Shown: positions 17,707 through 26,887 of the stretch, in pieces
Numbering within the stretch: position 1 is the first letter of the stretch
Layout: each line of letters opens with the position of its first letter
NCBI GenBank assembly: GCA_019637435.1
Contig: JAHBVO010000002.1
Span: 1,279,519 to 1,343,518 of the forward strand
From: Candidatus Obscuribacterales bacterium
GTDB lineage: Bacteria > Cyanobacteriota > Vampirovibrionia > Obscuribacterales > Obscuribacteraceae
Reading direction: 5' to 3'
Length of the DNA stretch: 64,000 nt
Translations under genes and position numbers: made by a program
Notes under the pieces: model-generated
The model's input: the letters and a program-made list of their open reading frames with translations, nothing else
What the model was told of the DNA's origin: nothing
Database searches by the model: none

Positions 17707-18180
17707 CTACTCTAAATTTGCTTTGGCGCTCGATGTCATGGAGAAATTCCTTCCCAATCCGAGTGGATCCGGATTTGGAAATGTGGGCAGACCGTACTGA
17801 CCGCTGGCGAAAGTAACTTCTACGGTGACAGTGGGAGGTTTGCTGTATAGGTTCCATCCGGCCGTTCCCGGAGGTACGTTAAACTGTTGATTGTCGACGA
17901 TAATGTTCGCTACTCTGCAGTTCGAGAATGAATCTTGCGGATTTGCTATTGCACCAGCAGCATTTGTTCCATAAGCTATCGCGAGGCGGCGGGCGGCTAC
18001 TGCAGCCCCTCGGTTGAGAACGCTTTTTATCATGCAAAACTGCATTGCTTCCGCCGCGACAAAACAGATGGCTATCGTGAGGGGCAATAGCAACATAAGA
18101 GCGGCGGCAAGTTCTGGTATTGCGAAGCCTGAGGTCGATCTTCGATGCGGTTTGCTTATTCGTAATCTATCTGCCATCAC
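17707..18180 (-). CDS. TadE-like pseudopilin
   Basis: 157 residues. A basic N-terminus then SGFAIPELAAALMLLLPLTIAICFVAAEA gives the prepilin-like segment with Glu in the helix start, typical of TadE proteins. The region after the helix (NRGAAVAARRLAIAYG) also fits. It resembles the neighbour at 18221-18676 in layout (VTVEVTFASGQYGLPTFPNPDPL versus VTVQTTYIPGEGTPPLPAFPS), so the two are paralogues. A second ATG one codon in is an alternative start. It is presumably processed and assembled at the membrane as a minor pilin. Confidence 0.7.
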   Translation of the reverse strand: MMADRLRISKPHRRSTSGFAIPELAAALMLLLPLTIAICFVAAEAMQFCMIKSVLNRGAAVAARRLAIAYGTNAAGAIANPQDSFSNCRVANIIVDNQQFNVPPGTAGWNLYSKPPTVTVEVTFASGQYGLPTFPNPDPLGLGRNFSMTSSAKANLE

Positions 18181-18220
18181 GCACTCCTGTCCCTAACGTT
18201 TGCGCTCCTTTGCGTCTGAG

Positions 18221-18676
18221 CTACTCGCTGAGCCTGTAATTGACTGTTTGAGAGATACGAAACGCGCTGCCCAAGTTGAGAGTTCCCGTGCTTGGAAAAG
18301 CGGGCAGCGGAGGCGTTCCCTCGCCTGGTATATACGTTGTCTGCACTGTCACCGTCTTTGGATCTTGTGTGAGATTCCACCCCGCAATTTTGAATTGCGA
18401 GTTGCTGTGGACCATGTTGATAATTCTGATGTTGCTGAAGATTGACTGCTGCGCTTCGGGATCAGTAACGATCGATTTGTTGGTCTTATATTCATAGGCG
18501 ATTGCCCGGCAGGCAAGAACCGCTGCCTGCGTCATGCCCTCGGAGATCACGAAGGCTCTGCTCGCTTCCAGAGCTACCAGAATAGTTATCACCGTAAGCG
18601 GTACCATCAGTGCTACTGATACTACCGATTCGGACAGCACACTTCCTCGATTATTTCGATTGGTCAAAGTCTTCAT
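18221..18676 (-). CDS. TadE-like pseudopilin (paralogue), first gene of operon
   Basis: 151 residues. RGSVLSESVVSVALMVPLTVITILVALEASRAF is the TadE-type N-terminal helix with a Glu near its start, followed by VISEGMTQAAVLACRAIAYEY. The remainder is an exported small domain ending in YRLSE. It shares its overall plan with the next gene and lies 40 bases upstream of it. The three genes form a compact operon of minor pilin-like proteins without assembly genes nearby. Confidence 0.7.
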   Translation of the reverse strand: MKTLTNRNNRGSVLSESVVSVALMVPLTVITILVALEASRAFVISEGMTQAAVLACRAIAYEYKTNKSIVTDPEAQQSIFSNIRIINMVHSNSQFKIAGWNLTQDPKTVTVQTTYIPGEGTPPLPAFPSTGTLNLGSAFRISQTVNYRLSE

Positions 18677-18748
18677 CAGCTTAATTCCCGCGTAGCGTCA
18701 TCTCTGATTGGCAGGCTGCAAATCGAATAATTCGCCTTCGATGCCGCA

Positions 18749-19843
18749 TTATGAGATGAGATAAAGTTGAATAGTCACGACTATCATTGACACTGCATTC
18801 AGTGCTATGACCTTCAATACCGATTTAAGGCTCCATTGCTTGTCGAATCCCATTGTAAGCAGTGATACTGCAGACAGTATCATAATGAGCGGAACGACTT
18901 GTGGTACATGATTCATCAGGAAAAGGTAACTGGAAACCAGGACCAGTGAAACTGCGTACAGCGAACACAAATTCTTCAAATATTCGAGACGCAAACCTCC
19001 GGTGAAGCTGGTGCCGTCGCTGCTCGCAGGGGGCGGTACGATTGTATCTATCAGTTTATCGCTTACACCGAACGCTCTCATGTTCGTGTATGTGTTGCGC
19101 AAACGTTTGGCCTTTTGCTTTTTGTCATTTGATTGGGCCTGCAAGTTTTCAACTTCAGCCTTCTCCGGGTCGCAATAGACGTCAGTATCCAGGTCCACGA
19201 GTGAAAAATCATCGTCTGTTTGACCAATCAGTGGGTTGCGTGTCTTCAGCCGCAAGCGGCATTTCCCATCACGCACCTGGACTCTAGCTTGTAGAACGTC
19301 GCAACGAAAACTTCCTTTTAATACTGAAATCTGTACCGAAAGTCCGGTCACTCCTGTGAGGACGATTCCGTCATCTACGAGGCTCGCTTCGAAGCAGAAA
19401 TCCTTTCCTATCTGTAACTCTGAACCGCTAAGGTGCAGCGCATTTGTCGCTCGAATGCGCAAATTCTCGGTATGTTTTTTATCCAGCTTTAGCTCGATCC
19501 GCGCTTTTAGAAGCATTTTGTTGAAAGTGGATCGAATTACTCTTCGTCCTTCTAACTTGGAGAGCAATTGCTTGAGATAAAGGACGGCTGGTCTAGTTTC
19601 GTCGCGAGCCAAAAGGGCGAGCTCGCCCAACAGTTCATCGAGACTAATGTCCTGTTCGGCCTCACTACTCGAAAACTCTTCAGCTTTGACAATCTTTCTG
19701 TTGCTTGTGCCTGTAATCATATTGCCTATATCTCTGCCTGCTCTTTTCCATAAACAGTGTTTTCCGCTCGCTCTGCTGGAAGCGAAAATTAATTCTCTTC
19801 TTTCTGACATGAGAAGATACCCGTGGTTTTGTAGACGCATCAA
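18749..19843 (-). CDS. Unrecognised membrane protein with soluble N-terminal region
   Basis: Up to 364 residues. I do not recognise a family. The first 230 residues are soluble, with a central part of alternating charged and hydrophobic residues that looks like beta structure (IGKDFCFEASLVDDGIVLTG...). A coiled, Lys-rich stretch (QAQSNDKKQKAKRLRNTY) follows, then two or three membrane helices at the C-terminus (about 290-362). An internal ATG at 19720 (MITGTSNRK) could be the real start; neither has a strong ribosome site. It lies upstream of the TadE/TadG genes on the same strand, which suggests but does not show a link to them. Confidence 0.55.
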   Translation of the reverse strand: MMRLQNHGYLLMSERRELIFASSRASGKHCLWKRAGRDIGNMITGTSNRKIVKAEEFSSSEAEQDISLDELLGELALLARDETRPAVLYLKQLLSKLEGRRVIRSTFNKMLLKARIELKLDKKHTENLRIRATNALHLSGSELQIGKDFCFEASLVDDGIVLTGVTGLSVQISVLKGSFRCDVLQARVQVRDGKCRLRLKTRNPLIGQTDDDFSLVDLDTDVYCDPEKAEVENLQAQSNDKKQKAKRLRNTYTNMRAFGVSDKLIDTIVPPPASSDGTSFTGGLRLEYLKNLCSLYAVSLVLVSSYLFLMNHVPQVVPLIMILSAVSLLTMGFDKQWSLKSVLKVIALNAVSMIVVTIQLYLIS

Positions 19844-20032
19844 GACCCGCGACTTTCACTCTAGCTGATTGGACGGAATACGCGCATCGACCGTCCGAGC
19901 GTTTTTTCAATCGCTCTTCTGAGGTAACTCGTTTCGATACCATGTGAGCGATCGATCACTCGCACAGGTAATTGCTGAGCCTTGTCTGAGCGGCTTAAGT
20001 GGTGGATCGACGTGTCGATCGAGTATGTAATT

Positions 20033-22111
20033 TCAGAAAGAGCCCAGTAGATCTGACAGATTCAAAGCATCATCTGGATAAGATCGGCATCGAAACACAA
20101 AGGCGTTGGTCGGTTGGCCAAGCGTGTTTTGGTGAATTGCTTCAAGCATCTCCTGAAGAATTTTGCTAACTGTTGACTTGCGCAAACCGATGACTGAAAT
20201 GAGCAACCGCGTCTGTCCAATATGATGAACGGCGCTAGTTGTCGTCTCCTTCAGGCTCAGCTGCCACTTGCGCGCGACATCTTCACCAGTCAATTCGGTA
20301 TCATTGATATCAATAACACCGAGTGTCAATGGTCGCTGTTCGTCGATTGCTCTTTTCAGATCCTGCTCAATAGAAGCTCTTATATCCGCTGAAACCTCGA
20401 GCGACGGTTTTTCAAATACTTCACCAGACTTTCGCAGTGTGTAACATCTTCGCCAGATCTTGAGCACTAGTTCTGCGCTCAAATCCTTGCTGTCAGATTT
20501 GTAGATAATGCCATCGATCCCGGCTCTAAATGCCCCTTTCAACGTTCCGGAGTCGGTCGAGGTTACCTCTAGAATTAGAGTTATGGAATCAAAAGAGAGA
20601 CAACTGTTAATCGCGCGGCATAAATCGAGACCACTCAAATCCCCGATTTGTTCGCTTACTAAAATCACGTCCGGTCGGCAGTCCTGAATGACTTTGATGA
20701 CTGTATCCGGCTGGCGCACCGTATCGACTTTGCTGCATCTCCGCGACAGTTCTCTCAAAAGCTCTTCGGAGTCTGAAATGTCAGAGTCGACTATAAGAAC
20801 CGACGGACGAATTCCAGCCCGGTCGGCAATGGATTTTAACTTCAAGAACGCATTTTCATTTCGGCGCAGCTCAGACCAACTTAGCCAGTGAGAATTGTTC
20901 AGATGCGCCGTCACGACTCTCGTGTGCATCGATTCCAGGTCGGAGAGCACAACCAGAGGCGTTTCGTTGTACATCTCTAGTCCCCGTAGAGATTCGTGCA
21001 TGGAAACAACAGTTTCTCTCGCTCTCTCTCCGGACAGATTCGGGGGCAACAAAAGCAATACGAGATCAAACGTTGCTGACTGACATGCGTCTCGCGCTTG
21101 TTCCAGCTGTTCTCTGATTGTAATTGAAACACCGTATCGGCTGCCGAGATTGAGAAGTTCTTCGCCGGGATCATTTCCTACGACCAAAAATGCTTGGTCA
21201 TGCGGGAAAGTGGGAAGCCGTGGCTTTGGGCGAAAGGTCTGAATCATATTCGTTGGAAGTGGCAGTAGATTCTGGATGTCCGCCATTGAATGTAATTCTT
21301 CTGTCTCCTCTGAATCAAAGTCAGGCAACGTTGAGGTTCCAATTCGATTCTTCGGCTCAGATAGCGTGTTGAGCTCACCCTGAACCTGATCCCATGCCTT
21401 GAGACTGGGAAGGCTACCTTTATCTATAATTTCTGCAAGCAAGTTTGTTACTTGTTCAATGGGTTCTTCAAGATGGGGAAGCCGCTGGCGGCGAACCTCC
21501 TCGAACGTTTTCTTGCTCTGCTCCAGCGCTTCGCGGAGGTATTGGGACTTATGTGGTTGTTGGCGTGCTAATGATGTGAGAGCCTTCAAGCTCGCCACGA
21601 ACCTGGGCAACTCTTTAGCTTCGAACTGGAGTCTGGCGATTTCCTGCTGTAAATCTTTATCGTTCAGGCTGTAGTCGGACTCTGTATCAATTGGTTCAGG
21701 CGGCTCAGTTTGCTCGCTGAAGTCTACCTGGGGGATTAAATCGATAATTTTGTTGAGTAGATCTTGAGGCTTAATCGGTTTCTGCACGGTTAACGCGACT
21801 CGCGAAATGTTCGCCAGTTGCGAGATAAGCGGACCGTCAAGGTAGTGACTGCTGACGACAATCATATGTGTTTTGAACGGCAGCGCCTCGACCTGTTGAG
21901 CGAAGTCGAAGTAGTCCATGCCGTGAACAACGTAGTCTGAGATTACAATATGCGGCTTCCAGCTTTTGATCTTCTTTAGACCGGAAAGCGCGTTGCGCTC
22001 ATACTCGACCTGGAAATCGGCATCCCGTAAGCATGCCTGAAGCTGTTGACAGAATAAATTGTCGCTGTCAACGATAGCAATTTTGCAACGGGAAAAGTCT
22101 TCTTCTGTCAT
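20033..22111 (-). CDS. Multi-receiver response regulator with degenerate C-terminal GGDEF-like domain
   Basis: 692 residues. Receiver 1 (about 8-125) is intact: acidic Asp residues in IAIVDSDN, phospho-acceptor Asp in HIVISDYVV, Ser in VVSSHY and Lys in VQKPIKP. A helical region (140-270) and a second alpha/beta block (about 300-430) follow. Receiver 3 (about 450-565, SVLIVDSDISDSEELL) has Ser-Glu where the phospho-acceptor Asp should be (DVILVSEQIG), so it is a pseudo-receiver. The last 120 residues (LTLGVIDIND, then VARKWQLSLKETT) look like a diguanylate-cyclase fold without the GGDEF motif. No histidine kinase is adjacent. Output is probably through protein contacts rather than c-di-GMP synthesis. 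Confidence 0.72.
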   Translation of the reverse strand: MTEEDFSRCKIAIVDSDNLFCQQLQACLRDADFQVEYERNALSGLKKIKSWKPHIVISDYVVHGMDYFDFAQQVEALPFKTHMIVVSSHYLDGPLISQLANISRVALTVQKPIKPQDLLNKIIDLIPQVDFSEQTEPPEPIDTESDYSLNDKDLQQEIARLQFEAKELPRFVASLKALTSLARQQPHKSQYLREALEQSKKTFEEVRRQRLPHLEEPIEQVTNLLAEIIDKGSLPSLKAWDQVQGELNTLSEPKNRIGTSTLPDFDSEETEELHSMADIQNLLPLPTNMIQTFRPKPRLPTFPHDQAFLVVGNDPGEELLNLGSRYGVSITIREQLEQARDACQSATFDLVLLLLPPNLSGERARETVVSMHESLRGLEMYNETPLVVLSDLESMHTRVVTAHLNNSHWLSWSELRRNENAFLKLKSIADRAGIRPSVLIVDSDISDSEELLRELSRRCSKVDTVRQPDTVIKVIQDCRPDVILVSEQIGDLSGLDLCRAINSCLSFDSITLILEVTSTDSGTLKGAFRAGIDGIIYKSDSKDLSAELVLKIWRRCYTLRKSGEVFEKPSLEVSADIRASIEQDLKRAIDEQRPLTLGVIDINDTELTGEDVARKWQLSLKETTTSAVHHIGQTRLLISVIGLRKSTVSKILQEMLEAIHQNTLGQPTNAFVFRCRSYPDDALNLSDLLGSF

Positions 22112-22282
22112 TAATTGAGCATGAACATTCTATGGCTCTCGATTCCGATTCTATCACCGCTGCATTTAGCTTGAAATTACCAGTCGTACGATTTGACTCT
22201 CGCGACAGTAAAAGCGAGTCAACACTTTTTGATCTGTGGGACGTATGTCTGAGTAATCAGATGGTTCAAATAAACTGCAGTT

Positions 22283-22888
22283 ATGAACCAACTCCCCAAC
22301 ATTATCACAAGCGTAAGATTGTTTGCTGCAATCGCGCTGATCTGTTTTTCGTTAGTCGATGCTGAACTGGCGCGCGCTTCCTTTCTCACGCTGTTCGCTT
22401 TCGGTGGCGTTTCAGATATGCTTGATGGCTGGACCGCTAGAACGTTCAATTGGTGCAGTGACTTCGGCGCACGTCTGGATAGCATATCTGATCTCGTTTT
22501 CTATCTCGCCGTTGTTGTTTTTCTCGCTCTCCATGTCGCGCCTCTGTTCGCGCCATCCTATCCATATCTTGCGGTTGGTTTGACCCTGCAACTTTTTCAC
22601 TGGTGGCTTGCTCAATTTCGGCATGGCTGTTATCCCGCATATCACAGCTCGTTCTCAAGGCTTTGTGCCTATGGGATGTTTTTTACGATGCTCGCATTTT
22701 GGTATTTAAAACTACCTATTTTGATCAGTGCGATGATCATTGCCTGGATTGTTTGTTGTCTGGAGGGAATAACTATTACGCTAATCTTAGGTCGAGCGGA
22801 GACTAATGTGAGCAGTGTCAGTTCCGCCCTGGCTCTACGAAGAAACCATGCACGAACGATACCTCAAACAGTTAGTCAAAGTTTTTGA
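22283..22888 (+). CDS. CDP-alcohol phosphatidyltransferase family protein
   Basis: 201 residues, mostly membrane helices. The catalytic signature is complete: Asp45, Asp48-Gly49, Ala52-Arg53, Gly62, Asp66 and Asp70 (D-x2-DGx2AR-x8-G-x3-D-x3-D). These enzymes transfer a phosphatidyl group from CDP-diacylglycerol to an alcohol; relatives make phosphatidylglycerol phosphate, cardiolipin or phosphatidylserine. The start (MNQLPNIITSVRL) is typical of PgsA-like members (NIPNxLTxxRL). The acceptor alcohol cannot be assigned. It converges on, and overlaps by 13 bases, the GNAT gene. Confidence 0.9.
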   Translation: MNQLPNIITSVRLFAAIALICFSLVDAELARASFLTLFAFGGVSDMLDGWTARTFNWCSDFGARLDSISDLVFYLAVVVFLALHVAPLFAPSYPYLAVGLTLQLFHWWLAQFRHGCYPAYHSSFSRLCAYGMFFTMLAFWYLKLPILISAMIIAWIVCCLEGITITLILGRAETNVSSVSSALALRRNHARTIPQTVSQSF

Positions 22889-23664
22889 GCGTACCTTATC
22901 AGTTGATGTTCAGAGGTAAAACCAGCACGCTGGAGGCTCCGCTTCGATGCAACGTTTTCGACGCTGCAGCCGGCGATCGGTTGCCATCCCTGAGCCAAGC
23001 AGAACTGTTTTAAATGTGATACCACAGCGGCACCGTAGCCGGTGCCACGGAAGGACTGCGCTACTACCATTCCGATATCGTAACTATTTCGGCATGCTAC
23101 AACACGTTTGATAATGCCGCATGCGACGGCTTGGCTGTCTTTGTAGTAGAGAAACAGCCTCGCATGTTCCTCGTCGAGGTATGATCTGATCTCGGCTTCA
23201 CTGTCGAAAAATCCATCATGTATTGCTTTTACTGCAGGTAAGCACTCGCTCGTTGCGAGTTGCGCCACTAGCCCGACATCGATAATGGTATCGTCGAAAC
23301 TTCTAAACAAATGACCGACTGTTTTCGACTCCCACCCTAGACTTGAGCATGCGTTAGTCATCACGGAATCGAACGACTGGCAAAGCGCCGCTTCAGCTCC
23401 GTTTAAACGTACGACTGCCTCCATTGCTGCAGTTTCATCAACTTGGGATGTTGGATAAAGGAAAAACTCTACGATGCATGAATCTCTGACGAGTGCATAA
23501 CCGCACCTCGCGCCATCGCATTCCAATTCAATCAACTCAGCTTCACTCGCCAGACTTTCAAGATAACTCTCTTGCGCATACGGGCGATGCAGTAGACATT
23601 CGCGACGGAAGTTTTCGTCGGGTGTTGTATTTGTCCGGCGTACTTTTATTCCTTTCGGATCCAT
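22876..23664 (-). CDS. GNAT-family acetyltransferase
   Basis: 262 residues. The acetyl-CoA-binding GNAT core is in the C-terminal half: DIGMVVAQSFRGTGYGAAVVSHL carries the RxxGxG/A loop, and NVASKRSLQRAGF is the typical final motif. The N-terminal 120 residues are a diverged second GNAT-like half or a substrate domain. Substrate unknown. The gene ends overlapping the phosphatidyltransferase gene on the other strand. Confidence 0.82.
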   Translation of the reverse strand: MDPKGIKVRRTNTTPDENFRRECLLHRPYAQESYLESLASEAELIELECDGARCGYALVRDSCIVEFFLYPTSQVDETAAMEAVVRLNGAEAALCQSFDSVMTNACSSLGWESKTVGHLFRSFDDTIIDVGLVAQLATSECLPAVKAIHDGFFDSEAEIRSYLDEEHARLFLYYKDSQAVACGIIKRVVACRNSYDIGMVVAQSFRGTGYGAAVVSHLKQFCLAQGWQPIAGCSVENVASKRSLQRAGFTSEHQLIRYAQKL

Positions 23665-23927
23665 GTCTATGTGAGAGCAAAGAGAGCGACTTTAGATTAA
23701 TGTCTCCAGGTATTCTACACGCAATTCAATCAGCTGAGTAAGCGCGTCGGTTTATACTGATATCGTTCCAAACCTATGCAGCTGATTTGTCTGTCCATTT
23801 ATAAAAGAAGCGATGTGAAATTAGTTCTGAGGCGTTTGAGCCTATCACGCCGTCAATTCACGGGGCTCAAAAGGTCTGGCTCTAGTTAGCGGCTTCTAAA
23901 GCAAACGCTCTATGCTTACCGAGGTTA

Positions 23928-24524
23928 ATGATGCGCGAAAGAATATCCAGAAGGTCTTTACTAATGCAGGCCGGAGTTGCCGGGTTGATTGCAGCCACCG
24001 GAGCACCGCCTGCGGAGGCACGCAGGAAAACAGTTGAATTGCCGGCACAGTTTGAGAAACTCGATCATGAACGCTACATGTGGCTAGCCATCGCGCAAGC
24101 GAAAAAAGTTCTCGATTGTCCATTCGGGGCTGTAATCGTCAACGCCACCACAGGCAAGGTCGTATCTGAAGGCTGGGTACGGATGGATAAAACTCCGATT
24201 TGGCACGGAGAGATGACTGCCATTCTGGGTTGTCCGGACAGCAGCGATGATTTCAAATGGCAGGATATGTGCTTATATACGACCGGCGAATCCTGCCCTA
24301 TGTGTCAGTCGGCAATCGTCTGGACAAAGATGCCGCTCGCCGTTTATGGCAGTTCTATTCCATTCCTTCAGATTTGTGGATTCGGTCAAATAAACATTCG
24401 AGCCCAGAAAATTGTGGATGCTGCACTTTTTGATTACGGCGACTGCACCATAATTGGTGGCGTACTCGAGAAGGAATGCAATGCTTTATTCGAAACAGCA
24501 AAGAAAATGCAGGATGCTCCTTAA
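23928..24524 (+). CDS. Tat-exported nucleoside/cytosine deaminase-like protein
   Basis: 198 residues. The N-terminus has a twin-arginine signal (SRRSLLMQAGVAGLIAATGAPPAEA), so the folded, zinc-loaded enzyme should be exported. The CMP/dCMP deaminase zinc site is intact: His93 and catalytic Glu95 in WHGEM, and Cys123/Cys126 in SCPMC. The layout is that of guanine/cytosine/tRNA adenosine deaminases (TadA/GuaD type). Such enzymes are normally cytoplasmic, so a periplasmic location is odd and suggests salvage or scavenging of external bases or a different amine substrate. GAGG lies before the ATG pair. It is followed closely by a DUF4239 gene. Confidence 0.85.
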   Translation: MMRERISRRSLLMQAGVAGLIAATGAPPAEARRKTVELPAQFEKLDHERYMWLAIAQAKKVLDCPFGAVIVNATTGKVVSEGWVRMDKTPIWHGEMTAILGCPDSSDDFKWQDMCLYTTGESCPMCQSAIVWTKMPLAVYGSSIPFLQICGFGQINIRAQKIVDAALFDYGDCTIIGGVLEKECNALFETAKKMQDAP

Positions 24525-24585
24525 CGATTAAATGCTTCCCCCGGTAGACATTACGACTGAGTGGAGTACTATTAACTAGCGCATT

Positions 24586-25383
24586 GTGGACCTTCAGGTA
24601 AATCAAATCATTACTGACATGCACTCACTCGACTTCATTCCAATATGGCTGGTATTCACGATTTTTCTGGTATCGGCATTTCTCTGCGTCGAACTCGGAT
24701 TCCGCTTCGGAAAGTATCGCCGAGATGTTCATGCGCAGGAACCGGAAGCCGCCATTAGTGCGATGATTGCATCGACGCTTGCGCTTCTGGCATTTATTCT
24801 TGGTTTTACATTTAACATGGCAGCAAATCGATATGAAGAAAGAAGAGCAGCTGTCCTTACTGAAGCTAATGCTATTGGGACTACCTATCTGCGAGCGGAT
24901 TTTCTGGAGCCGCCTAGCAGAGACCATGTTAAAAAGTTGTTGCGCCAGTATGTCGCTATGCGGATCAACATCGAGCCCCATCAGGTCGAAGAGTTCCTGC
25001 CAAAGGCAGCTCAGTTGCAGAATGATTTATGGGCTGAGGCGGCAGCCGCAGCAGCTAAACACCCTACGCCGATCACTGCTACGTTCGTGAACACACTCAA
25101 TGATTTGATCGATAGTCATGAAACTCGCGTCACTGCTTTGTATTCTCGAGTGCCTCCGGTAGTTTGGATTTGTTTGCTTCTGATTACCGCGTTGTCGATG
25201 GCGGGGATCGGTTTTCAATGTGGACTTTCAGGACACAGAACATTCTTCGGAACCGGAATTCTAGTTGTGGCATTCGGACTAGTGATGCTGCTCGTCGCTG
25301 ACCTGGATCGGCCTCTTGAAGGTATTATCAAAACGCCACAAAGACCGATGCTTGATCTGGCTAAGTCGATTGGTCCGCCATAA
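24586..25383 (+). CDS. DUF4239-like (bestrophin-like) membrane protein
   Basis: 265 residues from a GTG at 24586; an ATG at 24619 (MHSLDFIPIW) is an alternative. Two N-terminal helices (about 18-38 and 60-80) flank a short basic loop. The segment LAFILGFTFNMAANRYEERRAAVLTEANAIGTTYLRADFL is strongly typical of DUF4239. Two more helices lie near 190-240. It has the same plan as the protein at 13881-14678 with little direct identity. The function is unproven; a channel-like role is inferred only from the distant bestrophin resemblance. It sits 61 bases after the exported deaminase on the same strand. Confidence 0.75.
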   Translation: MDLQVNQIITDMHSLDFIPIWLVFTIFLVSAFLCVELGFRFGKYRRDVHAQEPEAAISAMIASTLALLAFILGFTFNMAANRYEERRAAVLTEANAIGTTYLRADFLEPPSRDHVKKLLRQYVAMRINIEPHQVEEFLPKAAQLQNDLWAEAAAAAAKHPTPITATFVNTLNDLIDSHETRVTALYSRVPPVVWICLLLITALSMAGIGFQCGLSGHRTFFGTGILVVAFGLVMLLVADLDRPLEGIIKTPQRPMLDLAKSIGPP

Positions 25384-25417
25384 CTCTTCCCGGTCTTCGT
25401 CACGCTTGATGAGGCGA

Positions 25418-26704
25418 CTAGGCCGGTCTTCCATCACACCTGGAATTAAGTTCGAATAGTTCTTCCAAAAGCTCTGCGCGTTTTTGCTGCGACCTTCTAT
25501 TTTGTTTGGACTTGAGGCCTACAGTGGGACCATGGAGAATTTGGTTCACAATGATTCGGCTAATTTCTTCTTCGCCGATGCCACATGGGGCGTCCGTCTT
25601 CTTGGACAACTGGAGCTGCCTGATTGATTCAAGGCGTTGTCTCATCTTTACGATCGTGGGAACTACCGCTCTCGTGTTTTGCCAGACTTGAAACTTATCG
25701 AACATTTCGAAGACAATCGTTTCAGCCTCTCCTGAGAGCGCCTGCCGTTCTTCCTTATTACGCGAGAGAATATAGCTAAGATCCTCGGCATGTTTTAGAG
25801 TGACACCATTTATGGTGGCTATTCGGGGATCGACATTCCTCGGTACGGACAGGTCGACAATCAAGAGATCGCGGCGGGCGCCGTTTTTTTCAAGAGCTGC
25901 AGCCAGTTCTTCATACGTTAAAACGTATTGCGGAGCGCTTGTCGCGACAAGGACCAATCTGGAGCGCGCTACTCGGTCTGCAACCGCACTGAAATTAGAA
26001 TCTGTTTCAACGCGCTCACCGTACTGTTTGTTGAGATCGCCGAGTCGCTCTGAGGATCTGTTTGCGACGATAAGTGGGTCTGCTTGCTTGACCTTTTGCA
26101 GATGCCAAATGCACTCCTGTGCCATGGTGCCTGCACCAATCACGGTGACTTCGAAATTAGCATTCAGGTTGATCTGTTTTTTCGCAAGTTCCACAGCGAC
26201 CGAGCTGATCGACATTGCGCGCCTGCCGATGGAGGTTTCCATTCGAACTCTTTTTCCGGTTTCCAGGGCCAATTGAAATAGTCTGTTTAAAATCACACCA
26301 GAGTTGCCGGTCTGCGATGCCGCTTCGTGCGCCTTTTTGATTTGTGAGATGATTTGCGCTTCGCCAAACACCATGCTGTTTAGTCCGGAAGCGACGCGGA
26401 ACAGATGTAAGCAGACGTCATCTCTCAGTAATCGAAAGTTGGGTTTCAACGATTCATGATCCGCTATCTGGCGTACGTGTTTGAAAAACTCGTCCAGACG
26501 TTTCAGACCCGCTTCTACGTCTGTCACGACCGCATAGACTTCAGTTCGATTGCAAGTAGACAGGAGAACAGATTCTTCAATTTCCGGATATTCCGACAAC
26601 ATGCGCAATGCATGCTTAACGCAGGACTCGGGAATGGCGAACTTCTCGCGAATCGTGAGCGGAGAAGAATTATAGTTAAGACCGCAAACTACCAGATGTG
26701 ACAT
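25418..26704 (-). CDS. hemA: Glutamyl-tRNA reductase
   Basis: 428 residues. HemA reduces glutamyl-tRNA(Glu) with NADPH to glutamate-1-semialdehyde, the first committed step of C5-pathway tetrapyrrole synthesis. The start at 26704 (MSHLVVCGLNYNSSPLTIREKF) matches the family; a longer frame adds 16 residues with no counterpart. Catalytic Cys51 is in LLSTCNRTEVYAV. The RVASGLNSMVFGEAQI block, the NADPH-binding VIGAGTMAQ and the DLSVPRNVDP motif are all present. The C-terminal dimerisation helix region is complete. No hemL, hemB or hemC is adjacent, but a cytochrome c and a SOUL haem-binding gene lie next to it. Confidence 0.96.
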   Translation of the reverse strand: MSHLVVCGLNYNSSPLTIREKFAIPESCVKHALRMLSEYPEIEESVLLSTCNRTEVYAVVTDVEAGLKRLDEFFKHVRQIADHESLKPNFRLLRDDVCLHLFRVASGLNSMVFGEAQIISQIKKAHEAASQTGNSGVILNRLFQLALETGKRVRMETSIGRRAMSISSVAVELAKKQINLNANFEVTVIGAGTMAQECIWHLQKVKQADPLIVANRSSERLGDLNKQYGERVETDSNFSAVADRVARSRLVLVATSAPQYVLTYEELAAALEKNGARRDLLIVDLSVPRNVDPRIATINGVTLKHAEDLSYILSRNKEERQALSGEAETIVFEMFDKFQVWQNTRAVVPTIVKMRQRLESIRQLQLSKKTDAPCGIGEEEISRIIVNQILHGPTVGLKSKQNRRSQQKRAELLEELFELNSRCDGRPA

Positions 26705-26887
26705 AGCTATTTTGCTTCGGCTTGATTGCCTTGGCGGGACTCCTTGAAACAATCGCAGTTACCAATGCTAAGAATATAGCCCTTCGTTGGCTCATTTAAT
26801 TCCACCAAAGGGATGATTTTGGAGGTGCATTCCGCGTGCAAGGGGCTGAGTGCGATAGAAAATCAACCGGTAGGATGATGCCCGATT

